From the NCBI GenBank assembly GCA_002394965.1, contig DGVL01000030.1:1-6054 (forward strand): 6,054 nucleotides of DNA, read 5' to 3'. Under the pieces are notes generated by a model. It saw nothing but the letters and a program-made list of their open reading frames with translations, ran no database searches and was not told the origin of the DNA. A program made the position numbers and the translations under genes. This document shows positions 1-5,756 of this stretch, piece by piece (the stretch's first letter is position 1; every line of letters begins with the position of its first letter). The DNA comes from Lachnospira sp. UBA4285 (lineage in GTDB: Bacteria; Bacillota; Clostridia; Lachnospirales; Lachnospiraceae).

Positions 1-18
1 TGAGCTGTCAGCACCTTT

Positions 19-330
19 TCAGCAGCCCTTCTTCCCACTCTTGTGATCACCAATAGAGCAGGCCGCTTCACTGCCGTACTCGATCAGGCCTGCATCGGCC
101 GGGTCAAGGGAGATATGCCCGTCCGGGAAGACGAACGCCGGGATGCCGACATCGCCGATCTCCTTGCTGTGATCAAATGCCGGGCTTGTGTCACGCAGAC
201 GGATGAACTGACTCATGTTGCGGATGTGTGCGCCGATATTGATGTACTCGAACTCTTCTTTTTTGTCCTTGATCTGCTCATACACATAGTCGCAGTACGG
301 GCAGCTCGGAAGGCCGTATACTTTAATCAT
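19..330 (-). CDS. Glutaredoxin-like thiol-disulfide protein (CPYC)
   Basis: This 103-residue cytoplasmic protein has a glutaredoxin/thioredoxin-like fold. It begins with a beta strand (IKVYGLPSC) leading into a CPYC redox motif at C10-C13, exactly where glutaredoxins carry it. A VGIP segment (P64) matches the conserved cis-proline loop next to the active site, and the following FVFPDG strand fits the fold. The usual Gly-Gly of the glutathione-binding region is not obvious; the sequence reads DGHISLDP instead. Two extra cysteines lie in the tail, C91 and the terminal C103 in a Lys-rich KKGC end. The likely role is dithiol-disulfide exchange or reduction of a partner protein; the partner is unknown. 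The start is supported by AGGAG six bases upstream. It lies 75 bp downstream of the GH28 gene on the same strand and may be cotranscribed with it, although nothing links the two functionally. Family assignment is confident, exact role is not. Confidence 0.85.
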   Translation of the reverse strand: MIKVYGLPSCPYCDYVYEQIKDKKEEFEYINIGAHIRNMSQFIRLRDTSPAFDHSKEIGDVGIPAFVFPDGHISLDPADAGLIEYGSEAACSIGDHKSGKKGC

Positions 331-364
331 AAGCTTCTCCTTTTCGCTTCGCAGTGCCGGCCAG

Positions 365-382
365 GCCCGCCTGCCGGCGGGC
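365..382 (-). other. GC-rich stem-loop between GH28 and glutaredoxin genes
   Basis: On the minus strand this reads GCCCGCC-GGCA-GGCGGGC, a perfect 7-bp all-GC stem with a 4-nt loop. It sits 23 nt after the GH28 stop codon and about 35 nt before the glutaredoxin start. No T-run follows on either strand, so it does not qualify as an intrinsic terminator. It could stabilise the 3' end of the upstream message or act as a processing or pausing site. A second GCCGGC copy at 356-361 offers alternative pairing. Its function is inferred only. Confidence 0.5.
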
Positions 383-405
383 TCAGCCGTTCCTTTTGAC
401 TGGCT

Positions 406-2298
406 TTACCTCTGCAGTATACCACGAACATCTTCTGTGCAGACAGTTTCCCGCTTCTCGCCGGTGCGCGGCCAGGCCTTGAAGTCCTGTATCTTCACAT
501 TGTCTGCGTGGCGGACGAAGAGCGCTGACGCCGGAACATCGCCGAGTGCATTGCTCTCCGGATATTGGTCGACATTTTCGGCTGTGTGCGGCTGCGGGTT
601 CAGATCCGCGATGTTGTCGCGATACCGGACAAGAAGCCCGGAAAGCGTGATATCCTCCACGCGCCGCGTGATGCCCTCCCCGTCTGAGAACCCCGTCACA
701 ACAGAAGGAAGCTCCGCGTCCACACTGTCTATGCCCTCGATCCGGATATGGCGGATGCTGCCTCCATTTTCTCGCACCCTGCGGTCTTCCTCTGACGCGA
801 ACCCGAACTTGTTCCGGCGGTTGAGCTGTATGAACACAGGGCAGACAACCTGTTCCATCCGGATATTCCGGACCGTCACGTTTTCGACATTCGAGCCGTC
901 GCAGGACTCTATGCTGATGCCCGAGACCATGCCCGGCGCGATATCCGGAAGAAGAAAGCGGCAGTTCTCAACCGTAATGTCAGAGATGTCATAATACGTC
1001 TCTGTCCCGATCTTGAAACCATTCATCACGGACGATACGGTGCAGTCGGAGATAAAGACACGGCGGGTCGGGCGCATGGTGCCGCCGGCGTCCTCGATGT
1101 CCTCTCCGTCGTGCTCGTGAATCTTCGGCGCCTTCACACAGATCCCGTCGTCTGCCGAGGAGATGAAGCAGTGACGGATCGTCACGTCCTCGCTCGCCAT
1201 GATGTCGATGCCGTCCGTGTTGGCAACATGGCGGTTGTCATCGATGACCGTATCAGAAACGTCCGCTCCGGTGCAGCCGTCCAGGGCCAGCGACCAGTCG
1301 CAGGCATCCCGGAGTATGATGTTGTTCACCCGCACATTCCTGCAATTCCGGAACCAGACAAAGTACATCGGGCGCTGAAATACGCCGTCCCCGTTCCCGT
1401 AGGGGTCCGATACATAGCGGATCCGGCTGCGGTAGGCGTAGCGGATCGTGTCCACCGGGTATCCCATGTTGTCGTAGAGAACCGGCGGAACCTTCGTCTT
1501 CCCGAGCGGAGTGAGCAGCGGGCGGCGCAGCGGCAGATGCACGAAATACTCTCCGCTCCCGTCGATCACGCCGCCGCCGGTGACCGTCACATCCTCAGCA
1601 TCCCGGGCGATGATGAAGGCGTCCGTGAGTCTCGAGCGCTGACGCGACGCGACGAGCTGCGCGTCCCTGTCGACAAAAAGCGTGACACCGCTTTTAAGAT
1701 ACAGCGTTCCCGCCATGAAGCGCCCGCCTCGCACCAGAACCGTCCCCGAGACGTCAGACGCCGCGTCTATCGCCGCCTGAATACTCTCCGTGCAGAGAAA
1801 GTGGCGGTCCGGCACCGCTCCGAAGTCCCGGATGTCAAATATCGCCCGGTCCCGGTCCGCATCTCCGTCCTCCGGTTTCTGCGCGCGAATATACTCCCCG
1901 CAGGGCAGCGCCGGATAGTAGTCCCCCTCATACACGGTTCCGCACTCCGGGTGATCCGCCCGGTCCCGTTCAAAATCCATCCATGCGCGGCCGTCGCCCG
2001 AGACGGACAAGAGGACATTCCCATCCCGCTCCCTCACGCGCAGATAAAAACCATGTCTGTCATCTCTCACTTCGTCTCTCCAGTCAGCATCAGAGAGCGT
2101 ATCCGGGAGATGTTTCACTTCTGAGATGCAGGAAAAGTCCTCTGTGTAAAAGAAACAATCGCCGCCGGATACCTGCGCGCGAAGATACCATGCACCCCGG
2201 CTTCCGGCAAGCTTCGGACAGGAAAACGGGCCGGCAGACGCCGGAAGCAGAACCGGCGCTCTCAGCGATGAAAGCCAGCGAAATGTCTCATTAGTCAT
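406..2298 (-). CDS. Glycoside hydrolase family 28 (polygalacturonase-like) protein, cytoplasmic
   Basis: This 630-residue protein would hydrolyse an alpha-linked uronic-acid-type or related pectic glycoside, with the substrate not determined. Residues 1-150 form a separate N-terminal region, beta-rich by eye (LLSVSGDGRAW at about 96-106 resembles lectin-like sandwich modules). The parallel beta-helix begins at FDIRDFGAV (154-162) with QAAIDAA nearby, as is typical of GH28 and related pectin enzymes. Catalytic-type motifs are NTDGID (N360-D362) and SADDGI (D383, D384). The GHG motif is replaced by VMNGFKIGTE (424-433) and RIK by SGISIE (459-464). The tail (QYPES...DVPASALFVRHADNV, about 578-600) resembles the end of the cytoplasmic bacterial GH28 clade. 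No signal peptide or anchor is seen, so it probably acts on imported oligosaccharides. The 2298 start was chosen because GGAGGG lies 7 nt upstream. The frame stays open to 2484, but those 62 extra codons run across a terminator and carry no domain. Confidence 0.88.
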   Translation of the reverse strand: MTNETFRWLSSLRAPVLLPASAGPFSCPKLAGSRGAWYLRAQVSGGDCFFYTEDFSCISEVKHLPDTLSDADWRDEVRDDRHGFYLRVRERDGNVLLSVSGDGRAWMDFERDRADHPECGTVYEGDYYPALPCGEYIRAQKPEDGDADRDRAIFDIRDFGAVPDRHFLCTESIQAAIDAASDVSGTVLVRGGRFMAGTLYLKSGVTLFVDRDAQLVASRQRSRLTDAFIIARDAEDVTVTGGGVIDGSGEYFVHLPLRRPLLTPLGKTKVPPVLYDNMGYPVDTIRYAYRSRIRYVSDPYGNGDGVFQRPMYFVWFRNCRNVRVNNIILRDACDWSLALDGCTGADVSDTVIDDNRHVANTDGIDIMASEDVTIRHCFISSADDGICVKAPKIHEHDGEDIEDAGGTMRPTRRVFISDCTVSSVMNGFKIGTETYYDISDITVENCRFLLPDIAPGMVSGISIESCDGSNVENVTVRNIRMEQVVCPVFIQLNRRNKFGFASEEDRRVRENGGSIRHIRIEGIDSVDAELPSVVTGFSDGEGITRRVEDITLSGLLVRYRDNIADLNPQPHTAENVDQYPESNALGDVPASALFVRHADNVKIQDFKAWPRTGEKRETVCTEDVRGILQR

Positions 2299-2305
2299 AG
2301 GATGT

Positions 2306-2311
2306 CCCTCC
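2306..2311 (-). promoter_or_regulatory. Ribosome binding site that fixes the GH28 start
   Basis: The minus strand reads GGAGGG, then a 7-nt spacer (ACATCCT), then ATG ACT AAT. This near-consensus site decides the start at 2298 over the longer open frame reaching 2484. Confidence 0.85.
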
Positions 2312-2323
2312 GTCAGATTGTTG

Positions 2324-2336
2324 TGTACATTGTACA
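2324..2336. promoter_or_regulatory. TGTACA-T-TGTACA element, possible operator for the GH28 gene
   Basis: Two TGTACA hexamers are separated by one base; each is self-complementary, so the 13-bp unit is also a near-perfect palindrome. A looser outer repeat, GATTGT at 2316-2321 with ACAATC at 2334-2339, flanks it. It sits 26-38 bp upstream of the GH28 start. On the minus strand it overlaps TACAAT (2334-2329), which could be a -10 box, although the matching -35 (GGCAGA at 17 bp) is poor. If real, a regulator bound here would block GH28 transcription. No regulator gene lies in the window. The palindrome is visible; the role is inferred. Confidence 0.35.
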
Positions 2337-2411
2337 ATCGCGTTGTTCCTGTCTGCCGGACTCCATCTACTGAAAATGTGACATATTCCCTTCCCGGCAT
2401 ATGTGAGACAT

Positions 2412-2427
2412 GCGCCGTATCCGGCGC
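2412..2427. repeat. Short inverted repeat in the divergent spacer
   Basis: GCGCCG-TATC-CGGCGC is a perfect 6-bp inverted repeat with a 4-nt loop. Neither strand has a T-run after it, so it is not an intrinsic terminator by itself. It lies between the divergent GH28 and C_GCAxxG genes and could fold in the GH28 leader if that promoter lies upstream of it. No function can be assigned. Confidence 0.4.
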
Positions 2428-2437
2428 CCGGCAATTG

Positions 2438-2446
2438 TGATACACT
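2438..2446 (+). promoter_or_regulatory. Possible extended -10 promoter for the C_GCAxxG gene
   Basis: TGATACACT matches the extended -10 pattern TGnTAnnnT, with TACACT at 2441-2446. The -35 region at 17 bp (TATCCG, 2418-2423) is poor, which an extended -10 can tolerate. Transcription would begin near 2453, giving a leader of about 60 nt. This is a weak prediction made from the motif alone. Confidence 0.3.
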
Positions 2447-2474
2447 AAAAAAAGCGCCCGGAAAGCGGACGCCT
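2447..2474 (-). terminator. Intrinsic (Rho-independent) terminator, minus strand
   Basis: On the minus strand the stem GCGTCCG (2472-2466), loop CTTTC and stem CGGGCGC (2460-2454) are followed at once by seven T (2453-2447). The seven core pairs include one G-U wobble, and A-U/G-U pairs can extend the stem by two. Strand specificity is clear: read on the plus strand, the wobble becomes a C-A mismatch and no T-run follows. It would stop minus-strand transcription arriving from above 2474. The nearest genes in that direction are the small protein ending at 2983 and the rhamnose operon, on the far side of the plus-strand gene 2513-2929. It also insulates the GH28 gene from upstream read-through. 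Confidence 0.75.
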
Positions 2475-2497
2475 GTTGGAACACCTATATCGATTTC

Positions 2498-2505
2498 AGG
2501 AAAGG
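2498..2505 (+). promoter_or_regulatory. Ribosome binding site for the C_GCAxxG gene
   Basis: AGGAAAGG lies 7 nt before the ATG at 2513 and supports that start. Confidence 0.7.
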
Positions 2506-2512
2506 TACTGCT

Positions 2513-2929
2513 ATGTCAGAAGACGATTCCAGATTTTTATCCCGCGCGCGGGAACTGCGCGCGGATACAACGCGCCACTACAACTGCGCGCAGTCGGTTT
2601 TTATCCCATTTGCCGAGGAGAAGGGACTTGACACGCAGACGGCATTCGCCATCGCGGACAACTTCGGGGCAGGAATGCGCATTGCCAGCGTCTGCGGAGC
2701 TATCACCGGCGCACTCATGGCTCTGGGGCTCTTCGGTCTGAACGATCCGAAGATGGTCACGGAGTACTTCCGCGAGATCCGCATCCGCCACGACGGCCAC
2801 ACAGACTGCGCTTCTTTACTGGCCGCCAACAAGGCGTCAGGGATCCCGAAGAAGCAGCACTGCGACGCGATGGTTTTTGAAAATGTGAAGATGGTCGAAG
2901 ATCTTCTCAAGGCCGCCGGCAGGATCTGA
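2513..2929 (+). CDS. C_GCAxxG_C_C family (putative redox-active) protein
   Basis: This 138-residue soluble protein shows the spaced cysteine pattern that names the C_GCAxxG_C_C family: C25 in HYNCAQSV, C61 in CGAITGAL after a Gly-rich NFGAGM stretch, C99 in TDCASLL and C117 in KKQHCDAM. The family is common in anaerobes and is thought to be redox-active or metal-binding from its conserved cysteines. No reaction is established that I can name. Residues 61-75 (CGAITGALMALGLFG) are hydrophobic but too short and Gly-rich to be a convincing membrane span. No signal peptide is present. Length is typical for a single-domain member. The gene is alone on the plus strand, divergent from the GH28 gene and convergent with the rhamnose operon, so it is likely transcribed by itself. 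AGGAAAGG supports the start. Family call is firm; function is unknown. Confidence 0.88.
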   Translation: MSEDDSRFLSRARELRADTTRHYNCAQSVFIPFAEEKGLDTQTAFAIADNFGAGMRIASVCGAITGALMALGLFGLNDPKMVTEYFREIRIRHDGHTDCASLLAANKASGIPKKQHCDAMVFENVKMVEDLLKAAGRI

Positions 2930-2940
2930 CAGCTTGTGCC

Positions 2941-2988
2941 GGAGGCACCTCAGCTTTGGAGTACCTCAGCTGTGCAGGCGCCTCAACT
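2941..2988. repeat. Three imperfect 16-17 bp tandem copies at the convergent junction
   Basis: The cores CACCTCAGCT (2946-2955), TACCTCAGCT (2962-2971) and CGCCTCAACT (2979-2988) repeat at 16- and 17-bp spacing. Each is preceded by a G-rich GGAG/CAGG block, so each unit holds a small near-palindrome (GAGGCACCTC, GAGTACCTC, AGGCGCCTC). On the minus strand each core reads AG(C/T)TGAGG and carries a TGA. The third copy supplies the actual stop codon of the 68-residue protein. The array fills the 53-bp gap between the converging genes. There is no T-run, so it is not a standard bidirectional terminator. It may be a duplication scar or a protein-binding array. Confidence 0.5.
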
Positions 2989-3189
2989 CTGCAGCGCCGC
3001 GATCTGCTCGTCCGTGATGATCTGCCCTGCCGCGAGACGCGCGGCGAGAGCCGTGTCGTCCGGCACTTCCCGTACCGTTTCCATACCGTTCTCTGCCTCA
3101 AGGACGAGGCGGCACATCACCGGCGCGCCTTCCGGCAGCTCCTCGCAGCCGTAATCCGCTTCGGTGATGTCGGTTATCCTGTATCGCAT
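2983..3189 (-). CDS. Small hypothetical protein at the end of the rhamnose operon
   Basis: I do not recognise this 68-residue protein. It is acidic, with no membrane segment or signal peptide. The first half, MRYRITDITEADYGCEELPEG, leads into a strand-like VMCRLVLEAENG, and the second half (DDTALAARLAAGQIITDEQIAALQ) looks helical with a DEQIAAL end. The start at 3189 is chosen because AAGGA lies 9 nt upstream. An in-frame ATG at 3198 abuts that AAGGA with no spacing, and the frame stays open to 3315 inside rfbC. It begins 55 nt after the rfbC stop on the same strand and is probably cotranscribed with it. Two cysteines (C15, C27) are present with no known motif. It may be a lineage-restricted accessory protein unrelated to rhamnose synthesis. 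Confidence 0.62.
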   Translation of the reverse strand: MRYRITDITEADYGCEELPEGAPVMCRLVLEAENGMETVREVPDDTALAARLAAGQIITDEQIAALQS

Positions 3190-3244
3190 CGTATCCATTC
3201 CTTCTGCGCGCCCTCCCGGACGCTGCACTCTTACCGCCAGCTTC

Positions 3245-3850
3245 TCAGAAGCGGAATGTCTCCCGTATGCCGAGCCACTTCTGGTCCTTGTCAGAGAGAA
3301 TAAGAGACGTGTCATCGACAGCGTACCCTTCCGCGGATGCGCTGCCCTTATATGTTCCGGTCAGCAGCGGCCACGCGATCCCGATCTCCGGGTCGTTCCA
3401 TGCCATGCCGCCCTCGTCGTTGGGATGCCAGAAATCATTTACTTTGTAGCAGAACTCTGCCTCGTCCGAGAGAACGAGGAAGCCGTGCGCAAAGCCCTCC
3501 GGGATCAGGAACTGCTTCTTGTTGTCGGCCGTGAGTGTGACTCCGTACCATTTGCCGTAGGTCTTGGAGCTGCCGCGCAGATCGACGGCCACGTCAAAGA
3601 CGCTGCCGTATACGGCGCGCACGAGCTTGCACTGCGGGAATTTTTTCTGAAAGTGGAGGCCGCGCAGGACGCCCTTGACTGACTTCGACTGATTGTCCTG
3701 CACAAAATGGACGTCAAGTCCTGCCTCCTTCATATCCTTCTCGTTATATGTCTCCATGAAATAGCCGCGTTCGTCGCCGTGAACCGTCGGCGTGATCACG
3801 CACAGCCCTTCAATTCCTCCGACATTTCTCTCGACACTGATCTGTCCCAT
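3245..3850 (-). CDS. rfbC: dTDP-4-dehydrorhamnose 3,5-epimerase
   Basis: RfbC (RmlC) epimerises dTDP-4-dehydro-6-deoxy-D-glucose at C3 and C5 to give dTDP-4-dehydro-L-rhamnose, the third step of cytosolic dTDP-rhamnose synthesis. The 201-residue sequence shows the cupin core of the family: HGDERGYFMETY (24-35), the QDNQSKSVKGVLRGLHFQ block with the catalytic His at H66, FDVAVDLR (85-92), IPEGFAHGFLVLSD (116-129) and CYKV with the conserved Tyr at Y135, then NDPEIGIAWP (152-161). All key residues I can check are present. It is slightly longer than the common 180-190 residues, owing to a C-terminal tail ending WLGIRETFRF. AGGAG lies 8 nt before the ATG. It follows rfbA after 50 nt and precedes the small unknown gene. 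Confidence 0.96.
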   Translation of the reverse strand: MGQISVERNVGGIEGLCVITPTVHGDERGYFMETYNEKDMKEAGLDVHFVQDNQSKSVKGVLRGLHFQKKFPQCKLVRAVYGSVFDVAVDLRGSSKTYGKWYGVTLTADNKKQFLIPEGFAHGFLVLSDEAEFCYKVNDFWHPNDEGGMAWNDPEIGIAWPLLTGTYKGSASAEGYAVDDTSLILSDKDQKWLGIRETFRF

Positions 3851-3900
3851 ACTCTGCTCTCCTTCTCAAAATCCCGGGCGCAAAGAACGCCTCAGGAAAG

Positions 3901-4785
3901 TCAGTATTTGACTTTTCCGTCCGCAACCGCCTGCAGATGCTGGCCGTACGGACTTTTCCCATACAGTTTAGCCGACTCGCGCAGCGTGTCAATACTAATC
4001 CAGCGGTTGATGTAAGCGATCTCCTCCGGGGCGCTGATCGTGATGCCCTGCAGATCTTCGATCGTCTGGACAAATTCCGCCGCGCGCACCAGCGAATCCA
4101 TCGTTCCCGTGTCAAGCCACGCAAACCCGCGGCCCAGCAGCTGCACGTCAAGCAGTCCGTCCTGAAGATACATGTCATTCAGTGTCGTGATCTCCAGCTC
4201 GCCTCTGGCAGAAGGCTTCACCTGCCTTGCGCGCTCTGCCACACCGGCCGGGTAGAAATACAGACCTGTCACCGCATAGTTGGACTTCGGAGCAGCCGGT
4301 TTCTCCTCGATCGATACGGCCCGGCCCTCTGCGTCAAATTCCACGATACCGAACCGCTCCGGATCATTCACATAATACCCGAACACCGTCGCCCGGCCAT
4401 CCTGCGCGTCAGCACTGGCCTGCCGCAGCAGGGATCCGAACCCGTTGCCGTAAAAAATGTTGTCCCCGAGCACCATCGCGCAGGAATCGTCCCCGATGAA
4501 CTCCTCCCCGATGAGGAATGCCTGGGCCAGCCCGTCCGGTGACGGCTGCACCTTGTAGCTCAGATGGATGCCGAACTGATGTCCGTCTCCCAGAAGCTGC
4601 TCAAACCGCGGCGTATCAGCCGGCGTAGAGATCACAAGTATGTCGCGAATCCCGGCCAGCATCAGCGTTGAAAGCGGATAATAGATCATGGGCTTGTCGT
4701 ATACCGGCAGCAGCTGTTTGCTCGTCACCATGGTCAGCGGATACAGTCTTGTCCCCGATCCGCCCGCAAGAATAATTCCTTTCAT
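3901..4785 (-). CDS. rfbA: Glucose-1-phosphate thymidylyltransferase
   Basis: RfbA (RmlA) joins glucose-1-phosphate and dTTP to make dTDP-glucose plus pyrophosphate, the committed step of dTDP-rhamnose synthesis and the usual point of feedback inhibition by dTDP-rhamnose. The 294-residue protein has the nucleotidyltransferase signature GGSGTRLYPLT (8-18), SKQLLPVYDKPMIYYP (22-37), the metal-binding Asp of LGDNIFYG (D108), FGIVEFD (145-151), IEEKP (159-163), TGLYFYP (173-179) and LDTGT (D225, second metal Asp). Length matches classical RmlA. The start at 4785 gives the canonical MKGIILAGG N-terminus; the frame is open 19 codons further into rfbD, but that extension is not family-like. The ATG overlaps the rfbD stop by one base (TGATG), and a GAGAGG sits 9 nt upstream, so translation is likely coupled. 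Confidence 0.97.
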   Translation of the reverse strand: MKGIILAGGSGTRLYPLTMVTSKQLLPVYDKPMIYYPLSTLMLAGIRDILVISTPADTPRFEQLLGDGHQFGIHLSYKVQPSPDGLAQAFLIGEEFIGDDSCAMVLGDNIFYGNGFGSLLRQASADAQDGRATVFGYYVNDPERFGIVEFDAEGRAVSIEEKPAAPKSNYAVTGLYFYPAGVAERARQVKPSARGELEITTLNDMYLQDGLLDVQLLGRGFAWLDTGTMDSLVRAAEFVQTIEDLQGITISAPEEIAYINRWISIDTLRESAKLYGKSPYGQHLQAVADGKVKY

Positions 4786-5756
4786 CAGAACATGCCTCTC
4801 TCTTTTAAAATGGCAAGATAGCGTCTCACCGCGTCCGGCCACACCGGAAGCGGCTGAAAGCCTTCTTTGGTGAGTTTCTTTTTGTCGAGCCTTGAATTGA
4901 ACGGGCGCGCCGCCTTCGACAGCCCGTACTCCTGCGTCGTGACCGGGATCACCTTCGTGTTGTATCCGGCCTGCCGGTAGATCTCCTTTGTGAAGTCATA
5001 CCAGCTGATATAACCGGTCTTCGTGCCGTTTTGATCGTACCCTGATTCCGTCCCGGGCAGCTCGGCATTGGTAGCGTGATAGTACCCGTACTGGTCTGTT
5101 ACGATCATGTCGACCAGCAGCCGCGCCAGATCAAAGGTGTAGGTCGGCGTGCCGATCTGATCGTTCACGACGCGCACCGTGTCGTGTGTCTTTCCGACTT
5201 TCAGCATGGTCTTGATGAAGTTGTTTCCATTGGCGCCGAAGACCCACGCGATGCGGACGATGAAGTATCTGTCAAGAAGGCTGCTCACCGCCTGTTCGCC
5301 GCCAAGCTTCGTGCGCCCGTACACATTGAGCGGCTTAAAGTCCCGGCAATCGGGATCCCACGGGGTTGTCCCCTGCCCGTCAAACACGTAATCGGTGCTG
5401 ATGTAGACCATTTTGGCGCCGATGTCCTTCACCGCCTGCGCGATGCTTCGCGTGCCACCTTCGTTGATGGCGCGCACTTTTTCGATTTTGTCGTCGTCTT
5501 CAGCCATGTCGACAGCCGTCCAGGCCGCGCAGTGCACGACCACGTCGGGTTTAATATCACCGATCACGCGCCGCACCGCATCTGCGTCCGTGATGTCAAG
5601 ACGGACATACGGCATCCGCGTCACCGCAGTGCCGTCCGGTACGCCGCCGTAGTCCGGCTGGATATCCGATCCGACGCCTTCATACCCGCGCCGCGCCAGC
5701 TCGTTCATCACGTCGTGCCCGAGCTGACCGCTCACACCAGTCACCAGCACTTTCAT
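4785..5756 (-). CDS. rfbD: dTDP-4-dehydrorhamnose reductase
   Basis: RfbD (RmlD) reduces dTDP-4-dehydro-L-rhamnose with NAD(P)H to dTDP-L-rhamnose, the final step. The 323-residue short-chain dehydrogenase shows the Rossmann GVSGQLG (7-13), VVHCAAWTAVDMAE (73-86), the catalytic STDYVFDG (120-127) and YGRTKLGGE with the Y146-xxx-K150 pair, then VNDQIGTPTYTFDLA (197-211) and the substrate-domain SKAARPFNSRLD (280-291). It is about 25 residues longer than the Escherichia coli enzyme. Part of this is the IQPDYGGVPDG segment after the first strands, and part a Gly/Asn-rich stretch at about 232-248 before ISWYDF. AAGGAG stands 8 nt before the ATG, inside rfbB; the start overlaps the rfbB stop by 4 nt (ATGA). 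All catalytic residues visible are intact. Confidence 0.96.
   Translation of the reverse strand: MKVLVTGVSGQLGHDVMNELARRGYEGVGSDIQPDYGGVPDGTAVTRMPYVRLDITDADAVRRVIGDIKPDVVVHCAAWTAVDMAEDDDKIEKVRAINEGGTRSIAQAVKDIGAKMVYISTDYVFDGQGTTPWDPDCRDFKPLNVYGRTKLGGEQAVSSLLDRYFIVRIAWVFGANGNNFIKTMLKVGKTHDTVRVVNDQIGTPTYTFDLARLLVDMIVTDQYGYYHATNAELPGTESGYDQNGTKTGYISWYDFTKEIYRQAGYNTKVIPVTTQEYGLSKAARPFNSRLDKKKLTKEGFQPLPVWPDAVRRYLAILKERGMF

Noticed and set aside
365..382. GC-rich hairpin as an intrinsic terminator after the GH28 gene
   Set aside because: On the minus strand it is followed by CTGGCCGGC and no T-run, so it fails the basic requirement.
1111..2124. 337-codon plus-strand open frame opposite the GH28 gene
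   Set aside because: Its protein is Arg/His/Val-rich with no family resemblance, lies entirely antisense to a gene with clear motifs, and is a known effect of GC-rich codon use.
2412..2427. GCGCCG-TATC-CGGCGC hairpin as a terminator
   Set aside because: No T-run follows on either strand; the true terminator is the adjacent 2447-2474 structure.
2424..2461. Direct repeat GCGCCCGG at 2424-2431 and 2454-2461
   Set aside because: Eight GC-rich bases in a GC-rich spacer; the second copy is explained by the terminator stem, so chance is the likelier cause.
2299..2484. 62-codon N-terminal extension of the GH28 frame (open to 2484)
   Set aside because: It has no recognisable domain or signal peptide, its first codons lie next to the stem of a minus-strand terminator, and a near-consensus ribosome binding site sits 7 nt before the internal ATG at 2298.
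3164..3682. 172-codon plus-strand open frame opposite rfbC and the small gene
   Set aside because: Antisense shadow of rfbC; no family features.
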